From: Siphonodentalium dalli
Taxonomy: Eukaryota > Mollusca > Scaphopoda > Gadilida > Siphonodentaliidae
Assembly: GCA_032622095.1 (NCBI GenBank)
Contig: CP136069.1
Coordinates: 2,327,462 to 2,391,461, forward strand
Reading direction: 5' to 3'
DNA length: 64,000 nt
Part shown: positions 47,154 to 58,148 of the stretch, piece after piece
Layout: the number at the start of each line of letters is the position of its first letter
How positions within the stretch are numbered: position 1 is the first letter of the stretch
Made by a program: the position numbers and the translations under genes
The notes under the pieces: model-generated
Database searches by the model: none
What the model was told of the DNA's origin: nothing
What the model saw: the letters and a program-made list of their open reading frames with translations, nothing else

Positions 47154-47326
47154 ATATAGAGAGTAATAATTGGTCCCGAGAATTATGCTAAATAATTCAC
47201 AAGAGGCGTGACACGTCAGTAAGAAATGAGTGTGCATTAGCGCACGAGTTTCTTACCCAAACATCTCTCGCTTCGAGTGAATTATTGAACATAACTCTCA
47301 GAACTAATTGATTACTCTATATATTA
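47154..47326. mobile_element. palindromic MITE (TATAGAGAGTAAT ends)
   Basis: The left end TATAGAGAGTAATAATTGG and the inverse of the right end TATAGAGTAATCAATTAG match, followed by a second match GAATTATG-AATAATTCAC. The length is about 170 bp. It lies in the last CRYZ intron. Confidence 0.7.
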
Positions 47327-47475
47327 CACTTGTACATCAATTTTGTTCGCCAAATATGATTAAAACACACAGAATTAATGCATGAAAGTCCAGATGTGGA
47401 GAAAGATCAACCATAAAAAATTCAGTCTAGATCAGTAAGCGACGTAACGTCAATGACGTCACGGGAAATGACATA

Positions 47476-48862
47476 ATTCACTATAGTCCAAGTCTTCTTG
47501 TACTAAAACCAGCTAAGATATTGGGATGGCGATTTGCTGTTTTTAGTCCAAGCCCGCTTGTATACCATTCCTATCACACGAGTTACGCCCACGATCTGTG
47601 GCGGGAATTTGTGGTGTATTTTACTCGATTTACCTAGAAAATCAATACATGATGCTATATACATCGGAAAGGCTTACATCTTATGGTCATAATGGTGTAT
47701 AATAATCTAACTTTAATGTTAAATTACACATAGAATATTCCGGTTGATTGCCACAAACATCGATTTGTTTCTCTGTTTGTTTACGTTTTAACCGAAAGCC
47801 GAAGTGGTCCGAATAAGTTCGGCATAATCCGCTGTTTGTTCTGGGAATTCTACTTTCCGTTTCTATATATAGCGCGGGTTTTCCGAACAAAAATGGCGAA
47901 AACCGATCGCCCGAAAGTCCAGTTTTCTATGTGCTTTCAGAACAATTCCCGCACTAAAAACTTAATGACATAATGGAGGATCAGAACGGTAGTTTTGTTG
48001 ACAATTTTCGCAAGCAACTTGTCAAAATTGGAGCAAATTAGAACTCTTGTGTCTGACTTGCCATGCGTGTGATGTGCATTTTGACATCTGTGTTGATAAA
48101 ATAATCGGAGAACCGAATCACACAGTTACGAAATATAGTTCTTCCGTTTTAGTGGGACTTTTCAAACTTAAGGTTAAAAATTTATACAAATTTGATTTGA
48201 TTTTTTGTGTGCTTAACAAGAGCAGTATATTGCCCTGTTCGCTTAGTATATATCTTAATTTCGCGGAAGTCCACCAAATATGGGTGAAATGTAGCACCAT
48301 ATAAGGCATATTATATCTAATGCTCGTAACTTGTGTTTACACTGTCTTAAACGTTGAGAGGGTTCTAATTCCCGTAATTTATTTAGTGTATTACATTTAT
48401 ATCTCCAATGTTTAATTAATCTATTTATTATTTTATTTATTGACATACATAATTACGATTACAATGGAGAATTCATCGTAATGTGCGCTGTTGTCCAAAA
48501 TCTACGGAATATTTTCAACGGAAAATGCCGAACACAGTTCGCGAGGTCAACCGAGTTCGCATACTTTTAAAAAATTGTAAACATTGAGGTAAATGTCTCT
48601 TTTCGCATTAAATTACCGTTTTAAATTCACAACTGATGTGGGTTTCAGATAAAATAGCATGTCTTCTGCAGAAAATATCCGTTTATTGTCGCAATTGTGA
48701 TATTTTATTTCATATAATTGTGGTTTTATTTGAGCGGGTCACTAACGCTTAAGCTCTGTCATAAGAGAGCATATAGGACGGGCTTGGACTAAAAACAGCA
48801 AATCGCCATCCCAATATCTTAGCTGGTTTTTGTACAAGAAGACTTGGACTAAATTCACTAGT
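47476..48862. mobile_element. 1.4-kb foldback element with about 95-bp near-perfect ends
   Basis: AGTCCAAGTCTTCTTGTAC, then CAGCTAAGATATTGGGATGG, then CGATTTGCTGTTTTTAGTCC (47485-47560) returns inverted at 48775-48860 with almost no mismatch. The 1.2-kb interior has no transposase. A short frame from ATG 47893 ('MAKTDRPKVQFSMCFQ') is not recognised. The right interior (48700-48760) resembles 33230-33290. Confidence 0.8.
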
Positions 48863-48869
48863 GACATTA

Positions 48870-49820
48870 CCATTTTTAATTAACAGCGTAGGAGTGTAAT
48901 AAATTATAATCATCCCTCCATGACCTCAATGATACATGAAACCATGGGCAACAGGATGGGGTGGGTCTGATTAGAACAAGAGGTTGCACTGGGATACCCC
49001 CGATGTGCAAATTCAAATGTGGGCATTGCCGACGCCATCAACTAAGAGGGACCTCCACAATTGTCTCCTCCATTCAAAAAATGGTTCTAAAACATCAGCA
49101 GAAGAGCCGGATGCCACAAATTGTGAAAAATTGACAAACTAAGAGCCGTAAATCATGCCCAAAAAATTGGATGAGCCTTTTTCCTCACTGATTTGAGATG
49201 TTGTGGCAAGGAGCAGAGTAATTTCCAGGCCAGTTTTGGTACGTGTACCAGGTATGGGATCCCAAACTCCAGGCGCCCAAAAAACAGTTAGAAATGGAAT
49301 AAAAATACTCAGATAATTTGTTTTTGACCATTACTACTAAAAAACAAACAACAACTAACACTAAATCATCAAATAAAGCAAAAAATTGTATTTAATGGCA
49401 GTACTAGGGGGAGGCCACCCCATACCCTCCCCCAACTTAGGGCTGCAGCCTTTGGATATGACTTTGGCATATAAAACAGGAGTCCCCAAATAATTACTGG
49501 AAACTGCACTGGCAAGGAGCTTGAATAACAACAATTATTGAAATCTGTTAATCTGTTTCCTAGATAGGCTATATATCTGATTCTGTGATGTCACCAACTT
49601 TTTAGATAATACGACATCAAAATATTTAATTTAGGAATATAGGAAACAACTTTTGTCGAACAGTGGAGCAGTGGGCTCAAAGCACTAACCATAAAATCTA
49701 TTTACTGTTTCTTTCAATCACTGGTATTCCAAATTAGTGGAATTGTGCGTTGGCCTCTTATTTAGAATATATGGCATATAAAAGTGAGCAAATCATAATT
49801 GTTTTTTTCGAATGATCATG
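48870..49820. other. CRYZ intron, no gene
   Basis: Non-coding intron sequence without recognised repeats. Confidence 0.45.
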
Positions 49821-49824
49821 GCTA

Positions 49825-49969
49825 CAGTAATGCTCTAAATAATCGACTCCTTAACCACAGCAGAATTATGGGTAACTTTTCAGGATTTAGTCAGAAATAT
49901 GGCTTGTTGCCATTCATCGGAAAGCTCTCACTGCTGTGGTTAAGGGGTCGATTATTTAGAGCATTACTG
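49825..49969. mobile_element. family F long-hairpin MITE, copy 2
   Basis: CAGTAATGCTCTAAATAATC to the inverse GATTATTTAGAGCATTACTG. The left arm is longer than the right because the centre has been lost. TA is on the left flank and TG on the right. Confidence 0.85.
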
Positions 49970-51450
49970 TGTAATGAATTTATAATGGTCCAGTAGTGGA
50001 TCAAATTCTCGGAACCTCTCCATCAGAAAGTTTAATGTTCACAACAAACGGGTTATGTCCCAAATGTAATTTGGGTATTTGACATAAAATAAAACTTGAC
50101 CAACATTTCTACTATAGCCCTACAAGCGCAGATTTTATTAAGGATTTGATAATCCATAGATGTCCTAATATTTCTTGAATCGATAGGAAATGCATAATTA
50201 TGAACAAAGCAGAAGATACATTCAGGTTGATGCGAATTCAATCAATGGGGAAAGTTACATGATGACCTTGTTCGTTGCCTTTCATTGAAATCGACATGAT
50301 GATCTATATGAATGAAATGAACATTATGACATGGACATGATTCTCCATCTAGTATCTCAAATGGAGAGCTCCACCAGCGTCAAAAATATAATAGTTAATT
50401 TCATTAAAAGGCTCCCAGTTCCCCTCTCGACAACCTAGAACTAGCTTCACTTTTGCACACTTAGATGTCGGTAGTTTATACTCTATTATAATTTGTACCA
50501 AACAAACAGAACTTGTATGTGTACATTATGAATCTTGACTCAAATGGCGCCACTTTTGACATCTATAAACCATACCAAGATTCCTCATATCATGGAGATG
50601 ATTATGTATAAGTTTGGTGGAAATCAGCGACAATTTTTTTCTGCCCCTCCCCCGTTTGTTCCCCTGACAACAGCATCACTTTAGAAAATTCTAACCTGCA
50701 CCATTATCTTTCTCGTAAAAAGGTACCCCAAATAGACCCCTCTGTTGTTATCTAGATGGTCCCCTGTGAATTTCTATAGAACACATACAGACAGACAGAC
50801 ATTCGCAAATATATATATAAGATAATAATTTGTACCAACAAACAGATACTTATGAACCCCTGGGTAAATGATAAAAACCCCACAAAATAAGGCTTATAGT
50901 TCATCATGTCAGAACTAAAGTGTTCTATCTCCGTAAAAATACTATTATACAATGAGTTTCGAGACAAAACATATCATATCTTAGGATCTTGGGTGTACTC
51001 ACGAAAAAAACACTTTGGAGATAGAACAATTTGCATAAAATTTTCTGTTTTTATTCCGTGCTATAGTGGTTTTTATGTTTGTCAATCATATAAAGGTGCA
51101 AAAATCCCAAATCATGCCATTTTCTGTGTTATTTTAACCAAATAATTATCATAGAGATAAGATGTTCACACCTAGGAGTGAGAAATGGTGGGAATCTATA
51201 AACTGATTCTGATCAGATTTTTGTTTAAAGCCACAGCTACATGTGAGTGATTTAATTATGGTTCGTTAATTACGGTAGCAAACGGTCAAATTATTTGTTT
51301 GAGTTATAAAGATGGTGATTGTGTCATCTGATAATTAGGGGATAGAGAAATAAACTATAAAAGGAAAAGAAACTTTCCAGAGAAGATGAGGCCTAAGCAG
51401 AATGCAAATGTGCGGCACCATATTTAAAAACAGACCAGCCTACATACTGA
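49970..51450. other. CRYZ intron, no gene
   Basis: A run (ACAG)n followed by ATATATATATAAGATAATAA at 50785-50830 looks like the microsatellite part of a Helitron-like relic. AAGTGTTCTATCTCCGTAAA (50920) and TTTGGAGATAGAACA (51014) form a short inverted repeat. A family E fragment lies at 51379-51402. Confidence 0.45.
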
Positions 51451-51451
51451 C

Positions 51452-51547
51452 CTGGTTTGACATCATCACGCTGACGCCAGTCACAATGCCTTCCTTAGCC
51501 ATTATAGATCGTGGACTGATTTCTATCGGACCTCTGGCACCAACGAT
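51452..51547 (-). CDS. CRYZ: CRYZ-like quinone oxidoreductase, penultimate exon
   Basis: The acceptor is CAG before 51547 and the donor GTCAGTATG from 51451. 32 codons, phase 0 at both ends: 'IVGARGPIEISPRSIMAKEG' and 'IVTGVSVMMSNQ'. It corresponds to the 'VGSRGxIEINPRxxMxKExxIxGV' segment of zeta-crystallin, in the Rossmann-fold cofactor domain, where the Arg after Gly-Ala/Ser is a candidate NADPH-phosphate contact by family analogy. No boundary duplication is seen at this exon, unlike most others. Confidence 0.9.
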
Positions 51548-51760
51548 CTGGAAATTAAAACTTTTGGTATATTATCCCTTTCTGCACAGAATGGCTTGAA
51601 ATAATTCTTTTGGAGGGCTGTTCATGCAAAATCAGCAGACAACAGACAGATGAACTTATAATACAAATGCTGAAGGATTACTGTTCAGATAATAAGTTCA
51701 ACTTATCTGAACCTTTCCTAAAGGATAACGACTCATCTGTGAGTATTTAGTAAGGATGGA

Positions 51761-52142
51761 TTAAAGACATATTATGTACTTGTTCGGGTGCATGAAACTG
51801 ATAAGTTAGTATCCAGGTGCTATGCCAACTGGAGGAATAGATCATTCTACTAACATCACCGAAAATTTCAAGCAAATCGACCGTACCACTCCATAGAAAA
51901 CATTGTCTGAACTACGCTAAATTGTAAATACTGATAATTTACTACTCGAATCGGGACGTTTCTATCAGCGATAAACTAACGAAAACAATTTCACCATCGG
52001 CAGTCAATGCATTTAAATAATAAAGAAGAATGTCGGTGTGTGTTGTCAATTAAGATATAATATTTGTAAAATAACTACTTTGAACAAGATTATTCTCAAT
52101 TTCTATTTGATCACCCTACCGGAGTGTTTCACATCACTTTAA
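51761..52142. mobile_element. TTAA-bounded MITE, copy 1
   Basis: TTAAAGACATATTATGTACT at the left and TTTCACATCACTTTAA at the right. The same 382-bp element is found inverted at 57676-58057. TTAA borders suggest a piggyBac-type origin. Confidence 0.7.
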
Positions 52143-52433
52143 AGATATCCTGTCCGATTTTACACAGTAAAACTAGGATCCTGCGAATATTCGATGTTCA
52201 ATTCATTATTCCACTCGGTCCCAATATTTGATTGCAATATGTTCAGGTAAACCCTATCATTCTCCATTACTTAAATTTTTGTGATTGTGATACAGATGGA
52301 AAATTATCACGCTAATCGCAGGTTCCGTGAAAAGTCTGAACAATTTTAAGCATCAACCAGACGGTCAACATTAGGTTTCAGAGAACAGGAATAATGAACA
52401 ATTTATTCAGACAGGCAGGCAAGGATCAACTCA

Positions 52434-52728
52434 CAATCACAGGCTCAATTCATGGTTACAGAATGAGGTCCCCACAGGGTGAATTTAGTGACGCTATCCC
52501 ACATGACCTCATCTGCTATGTGAGACATAGACTCAGATTGAATTCCCAAATGGTGAATATTTTGATGTAAACCCATTGGGAACCTCAATTATGAAATGCG
52601 TCTAAACAGAATGAGGTCCCCAGAGGGTGAATTTAGTGATGCTAGCCTGCTATGCAAGATAGCGTCACTAAATTCGCCCTCTGGGAACCTCATTCTGCAA
52701 AATGACAGACACACTAAACTCAGGCTTG
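52434..52728. mobile_element. family E palindromic MITE, copy 4
   Basis: From TTACAGAATGAGGTCCCCAC to ACTAAACTCAGGCTTGGTCA, with two hairpin halves. The right outer end is complete and the left outer end is worn. Confidence 0.85.
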
Positions 52729-52777
52729 GTCAGTAATGTATGACATCCATCTCAAACCTCGCTGATAAAGTTTAATA

Positions 52778-52864
52778 TTTAACCCACAGGGAGCCTCACA
52801 CAGATGGGAGCATGCACTACAAGTGTCATCTGCTCCAGTCTATCTGGGGCTCTCTATGGGTTAG
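52778..52864. mobile_element. hairpin element H, copy 12
   Basis: TTAACCCACAGGGAGCCTCA to TCTGGGGCTCTCTATGGGTT. A near-consensus copy. Confidence 0.85.
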
Positions 52865-53059
52865 ACACTCATAACTATATCAGGCTTGTTCACAACATAG
52901 CATGAGATTTGAACAGCTTATGACAACATGTATGTACATGGGATGTGACCACACACAGAAGTTCATGGTAATCACCATGGTCATGTGACCTCTTCAAAAT
53001 GTAGGTGTAAATAACACATTTTGGCTGGGTATGGGTCCCTCCCTGAAGTATGTCAACCA

Positions 53060-53425
53060 GTGAAGGCAAACCCTTGCGAAAAGAAATCCGAGCTTTTTTT
53101 TAAAAAGTTTGGGAATCCTAGGAATTCATAGGATTTCCAAGGTTTGAACCAAGCTTTTTGAATGAAAAAATGTCTCAGTGTTGACCAAACCTTGGTAAAG
53201 CTAAGTAAAGCTTGGATCTAAATTTTACCAAACTTTACCAAGCTTTACCACGGTTGTCGCATAAAGTGAAACCTTGGAAAAAGCTTGGAAATCCTTGTCT
53301 CAGTGTTGACCAAACCTTGGTAAAGCTAAGTAAAGCTTGGATCTTAACTTTACCAAGGTTGTCACATGAAGGGGAACCTTGTAAAAGCTTGGAAATCCTT
53401 GGAAAAGCTTGGTAAAGCTTAGTCG
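53060..53425. repeat. CCTTGG/AAGCTT minisatellite, left part
   Basis: Irregular units with AAACCTTGGTAAAGCTAAGT and TTACCAAGCTTTACC. A unit of about 110-130 bp with GTCTCAGTGTTGACCAAACC occurs twice (53172 and 53298). Both strand senses of the core appear. Confidence 0.8.
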
Positions 53426-53638
53426 CAAGTCACATGACTGGGTCACATGACTATGCAGACGTCACTGTTGTCTGTGGCAGACATTTTGAATCAACTGTTG
53501 CAGTGAGTTTAAATTTTCAGGTAATTTATTGCTTGTGTGGCCCTAATGTTTTCTATTTGACTCATAGAATATGGTTGTAGTGATATTTTTATTTATGATA
53601 TTATTTTAACAATTGTTTTACCATTTTCAAGAATGACC

Positions 53639-54037
53639 TTAACCCTTTACCCAACAGAAGGGCCATGTGCCAATGCATTATCTTATATATGCGAGTCGAC
53701 CATAGGTCGCCTCGCATATATAAGAGAATGCATTGGCTTAACACATTAAAAATTATAAAATTGTTAAAGAATGTAAGAAAAAATGGTAAAAAGTGTTAAA
53801 AAAAGATTTTTTTTAGGCCAATGCATTCTCTTATATATGCGAGGCGACCTATGGTCGACTCGCATATATAAGAGAATGCATTGGCACAGGGCATAACTGT
53901 AACTATCACAATGTGGTCAAGGAGCCGGTTCCAATGATATCCATAGTTGTATGGTTCTATTGAGACAGACCGAAGATATTTTAGGCTGTTGAAGCTTTAT
54001 TTGGCCGGTTTTGGCCGGTTTGTTGGGTAAAGGGTTA
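53639..54037. mobile_element. piggyBac-like MITE with two family P hairpin cores
   Basis: TTAA at 53639-53642 and 54034-54037 flank perfect inverted ends CCCTTTACCCAACA and TGTTGGGTAAAGGG. The interior has two hairpins with the same GCATTCTCTTATATATGCGA arms as family P but a GTCGACCATAGGTCG turn. The outer ends differ from family P, so the hairpin core is shared between two end types. Confidence 0.85.
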
Positions 54038-54311
54038 AGGACCACTATCTACCTTTTCATTCCAAAGGCTTGTCTATTATTGTCTATCATCCTATACATT
54101 GTACATGGTATAACATACCATAAAGTAACATTTATCTCAATCTAAATAGAATTAAAACATTCTGATTTAAAAGTGAACTTTGAATGAATAATGGCATGGT
54201 TCAAGACTGTTGTAAATTTCAAGAGATTGTATCATTAAGGATGATGATATTGTCAAAGTTGAAGCCTTTGCAGTGCCATTAGAGTCTGAGATTTTAACCT
54301 TTTAAATACAA

Positions 54312-54870
54312 AACAATTTTAACCTTGGTAAAGCTTGGTAAAGCTAGGCTGCAACCTTGGTAAAGCTTAGCTGTAACCTTGGTCAAGGTTGCAACCTTGG
54401 TAAAGCTTGGTAAAGCTAGGCTGCAACCTTGATAAAGCTTGGTAAAGCTAGGCTGCAACCTTGGTAAAGCTAGGCTGCAACCATGGTAAAACTTGGTAAA
54501 GCTAGGTTGGAAACCTCGGTAAAGCTTGGTAAAGCTAGGCTGCAACCTTGGTAAAGCTTGGAAAAGATAGGTTGGAAACTTTGGTAAAGCTTGGTTGGAA
54601 ACCTTGGTAAAGCTTGGTTTGTAACCTTGGGAAAGCTTGGTAAAGCTAGGCTGCAACCTTGGTAAACCTCGGAAAAGTTATGATTAAGATATTGTTAAGC
54701 TTGGAAATCCTTGGATGAGCTCGGTTGAATTTTCTGAGGTATTCCAAGGTTTTCCTAACTTGAAACGTTCCAATACCGCCCCAAGGATTTCCAAGCTTTT
54801 CCAAGTTCTCCGATCCTAGGATATCCTAGGAATTCCAAGGAATTTTCCTAACTATTCCAAGGTTTTATTT
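54312..54870. repeat. CCTTGG/AAGCTT minisatellite, right part
   Basis: About 12 units of 30-35 bp (GCAACCTTGGTAAAGC then TTGGTAAAGCTAGGCT), decaying after 54660 into CCAAGGATTTCCAAGC-type sequence. Because AAGCTT and CCAAGG/CCTTGG are palindromic, both strands read alike. Confidence 0.9.
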
Positions 54871-54935
54871 TGGTAAGTGAAGTGAGAAATAAATGCTAAG
54901 AATTACCAATTTCTGCATTATATCACCCATATATA

Positions 54936-55086
54936 CAGAAATTGACTCATTGCCATTCATCAGAAAACTCTCACTGAGAGCTTTCTGATGAATGGCAACA
55001 AGCCATATTTCCGACTAAATCCTGAAAAATTACCCATACCAGTAATTCTGCTGTGGTTAAGGAATCGATTATTTAGGGCATTACTG
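54936..55086. mobile_element. family F long-hairpin MITE, copy 3 (left arm shortened)
   Basis: The right arm is complete to GATTATTTAGGGCATTACTG. The left arm keeps only CAG plus TGCCATTCATCAGAAA. Confidence 0.8.
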
Positions 55087-55423
55087 TACTCATATAAACA
55101 TGAATATGCATCAAATAGCCATTAGTATGGAAACCCAGATGGTTGCCACGGTCACATGACCTCTATGAGTGGCTATGAACTTGTGATGCCTATGTCTAAT
55201 CACATATGAAGTTTCAACAAATTATTACAAGCAATACTTGAGATACACTATGTTACCCATGTACACACATAATGTTTTTATACATGTATGGTATACTTGG
55301 AAGTGGGGAATCTTTCCGTGGTGCTGACTGGCAGCGAAAGAGTTATTATGAGGTTTTGATGACCAGATATCGACTTTGAATAGAAAAAGAACCTCAATGC
55401 CTTCTAAGTGTATAAACCATAGA

Positions 55424-55496
55424 TAGCCCCACATAAACTTCAGCAGACGACACTCCATAGTGCATGCTTCCATCTTTGTGAGGCTCCCTGTGGGTA
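55424..55496. mobile_element. hairpin element H, copy 13
   Basis: Inverse orientation: AGCCCCACATAAACTTCAGC to GTGAGGCTCCCTGTGGGTA. Confidence 0.8.
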
Positions 55497-55857
55497 CATA
55501 CAACTACATGAAAAAATAGATTTACTTTGTTCTTATGTTCATTATTAATAACTCTCCAGTAATTACAATTCACATGTCAAAACCATTGTTATGTAAACAT
55601 TACTGTTACAGTGGAATTACAGATAAAAGTCCAATTAGTCAGGTCAGTAACATTTGAAAAGCTCAACGCATTGAAAAATATTCTGAAAATCATATTCAGT
55701 TTCTCCAAGTTCTCCTTATCAGTGATTTTAATGCATACATTTATATATTTTGGCACATTTATCCACTGCGAGTGACTTGGGTACAGTACCTTTAATTTCA
55801 GTTATCGCACATGTATGTTAACACACACTTCAGGGAGAATAAAATAATTGAGTTTAC

Positions 55858-55959
55858 CACAACAGTTCCATGGAAGCTCATGAGATCTATGTCACTTTGT
55901 AGATTAACGTTGGACAGCATCTCAATAGTTAGATTCACACCAGATTCACCAACTTTAGC
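55858..55959 (-). CDS. CRYZ: CRYZ-like quinone oxidoreductase, third exon seen
   Basis: The acceptor is TTTTTTCAG before 55959 and the donor GTAAACTC from 55857. 34 codons, phase 0: 'AKVGESGVNLTIEMLSNVNL' and 'QSDIDLMSFHGTVV'. It matches the 'GxxGxDxIxEMLANVNLxxDLxLLxxxGxxVVVG' segment of zeta-crystallin. The exon's first 38 bases and acceptor are repeated three more times upstream in the intron. The exon itself is intact. Confidence 0.9.
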
Positions 55960-56945
55960 CTGAAAAAACAAGAGGCCGGTCACAATCAGCAGATGTGTAA
56001 GCCACACATTCAGCCATTTATAATATGCATCTCGATAGTTAGATTCACACCAGATTCACCAACTTTAGCCAGCAAATACAAGAGGCTGGTCACAATCAGC
56101 AGATGTGCAACCCACACATTAAACTATTTATAATAAACATCTCGATAGTTAAATTTACACCAGATTCACCAACTTTATAGCCTGAAAAAACAAGAGGCCG
56201 GTCACCACAATCGGCAGATGCGTAACACACACATTCAACCAGGGTTCTTGCTGACACTTGCCAAATTCGCCAATGGCAAAAAAAATTCACATTTGGCAAA
56301 AAAAAAATTTATTTGGCAAAAGTTTTGGCAAGTCACATTTTAATTCCTCACTAAAGTTGAAAAATATTGGTCAATCAATACCATTCATTTTAGGAAATTA
56401 GTACAATGGAATATATTAGTAGTGTTTTATATGGTTTCGGAAAAGTTCACACCTCCATTAATATGCAGTTAATTAGTATCGATGGGTGGAGGGATTACCC
56501 GTATTAAGTGTGATGGTGGTGTTTACATAGCTAAATTAATCCTCTTGTGATGTTCCATTATGATAAAGCAACGCTTCTACCATCATTGTATTGTTCGGTG
56601 ATTGGTTTATTGCTGTATGATAAACCACAATAGAGATGAGAGTATAATAATTAACTAACTGCTTTTCTATCGATATCAAACCGCGAGTGTTGGAACATAA
56701 GACTTAATCAAGGTAGCAGAAAATGATACTATTAGTGATAATATTTGGCAAATTCTAAAAAAAAATTGGCAAAAAATATTTACATTTGGCAAATTATTTG
56801 GCAAAAGTCAATTTCGGTCCAGAGCGGACCCTGCATTTAACTACTTATAATATTCATCTTGACAGTCAGATTTACACCAGATTCACCAACTTTAGCCTTC
56901 AAACAAAGAGGCCGGTCACAATCAACAGACCTGTAATCTGCATAG
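55922..56945 (-). repeat. acceptor plus exon start of CRYZ copied four times
   Basis: GATTCACACCAGATTCACCA then ACTTTAGCC (exon start, minus strand) with the adjoining intron block AAGAGGCCGGTCACAATCAG occurs at about 55930-56010, 56040-56115, 56152-56225 and 56868-56935. Copy 2 has lost the AG (CTG in place of CAG) and copy 3 has a 2-bp insertion in the exon part. Copy 4 has been pushed away by the hAT MITE at 56240-56833. Confidence 0.9.
56232..56841. mobile_element. hAT-type MITE within the acceptor array
   Basis: Bases 56240-56833 have ends CAGGGTTC and GGACCCTG and an 8-bp target duplication CATTCAAC / CATTTAAC (one mismatch). The interior has many TTTGGCAAA motifs near both ends (sub-terminal repeats). 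Confidence 0.75.
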
Positions 56946-57233
56946 ATCATGCCATGAATCTCTAGCCTGCCTAACACCCGTAAAGATCATATTCCACCAG
57001 TATAAAACCTTGGAACTTTTTGAAGTTTTGACAGAGAACTTTATAAAGTCGAAAAAATAAAGCGGGGAATATATTTCTTAGTTATTATCTGTTACTTTCT
57101 AAATAGTTTCTGATGTCTGATTGCGTTTTAAGATGACAAATGTGTCAATGATGAGGACAAATGTTTCAATGATGAGGACAAATTGGATAATTCAAATATA
57201 TTTTAATCAGGTGTCTAACATTTATTTTGTTGA

Positions 57234-57530
57234 GATACTCATCATTTCTATGGTTACTCATAGCTTTATCTAATCGAGATATCCATCGTTTCTATGGTTA
57301 CTCATACTATTATTTCATCAAGATATCCATCGTTTCTATGGTTTTACTCATACCTTTATTTCATTGAGATATCCATCGTTTCTATGGTTTTACTCATACC
57401 TTTATTTCATTGAGATATCCATCGTTTCTATGGTTACTCAAACCTTTATTTCATCGAGATATCCATCGTTTCTATGGTTACTCATACCTTTATTTCATCG
57501 AGATATCCATCATTTCTATGATTAAACACA
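57234..57530 (-). repeat. CRYZ exon end plus donor repeated about seven times
   Basis: On the minus strand the 43-47-bp unit is ATAGAAACGATGGATATCTC, then GATGAAATAAAGGTATGAGT, then AACC. It contains the last 11 codons of the exon ('HRNDGYLDEIK') and the donor GTATGAGT. About six extra units follow the true donor in the intron, down to 57234. Variants include insertion of AA and loss of some bases. Confidence 0.95.
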
Positions 57531-57637
57531 TGATCGGCACCATTTCTTCCTACTACGTCCATCCCCATCTGGGACCCTGCTGTTGCAAACACCTCCATGC
57601 CCAGATGCTTTCCGATCTGTACGCAGGCCAATCCAAC
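57488..57637 (-). CDS. CRYZ: CRYZ-like quinone oxidoreductase, second exon seen
   Basis: The acceptor is CATGTTTTCAG before 57637 and the donor GTATGAGT from 57487. Exactly 50 codons, phase 0: 'VGLACVQIGKHLGMEVFATA', 'GSQMGMDVVGRNGADHVFNH' and 'RNDGYLDEIK'. With the previous exon it completes the NADPH-binding motif 'GASGGVGLACVQIGK' (GxxGGVG type) of the MDR fold. 'FATAGSQ' and 'NGADHVFNHR' match the second strand and the following helix. The exon is intact even though its last 33 bases are tandemly repeated in the intron. Confidence 0.92.
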
Positions 57638-57675
57638 CTGAAAACATGAAAAATATTATTTGTACGCAAGCCAAT

Positions 57676-58057
57676 TTAAAGTGATGTGAAACACTCCGGT
57701 AGGTTGAGCAAATATAGAAATGGATAATAATATTGCTTAAAGTACCGGTAGTTATTTTTACGAATATAAATCCAAATTGACAACACACACCGTCATTCTT
57801 ATATATTAATTAAATAGAATGATGCTAGATGGCGAAATCTTTCCGTTAGTTTATCGCCAATTGTTGCGTCCTGAATTGAGATGTAAATATTTACAATTGA
57901 GCATAGTTCAGATGATGTTTTCTATGGAGTGGTATGGTCGATTTATTTGAAATTTTCGGTGGTGTTAGTAGAATGTAACATTCCCCAGGTTGGCATAGAG
58001 CCTGAGAACTAACTTATAAGTTTATCGCACTCGAACAAGTCCATAATATGTCTTTAA
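57676..58057. mobile_element. TTAA-bounded MITE, copy 2 (inverse orientation)
   Basis: TTTAAAGTGATGTGAAACAC at the left and CATAATATGTCTTTAA at the right. Internal blocks such as TCTATGGAGTGGTATGGTCG match the inverse of 51761-52142. Confidence 0.7.
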
Positions 58058-58148
58058 CCTGCTGAAAACATAAAAAAAATATTCTGTACGCAGGCCAATC
58101 CAACCTGAAAACATGAAAAATAAAATTTTTCCTGTATAAATACCAACT

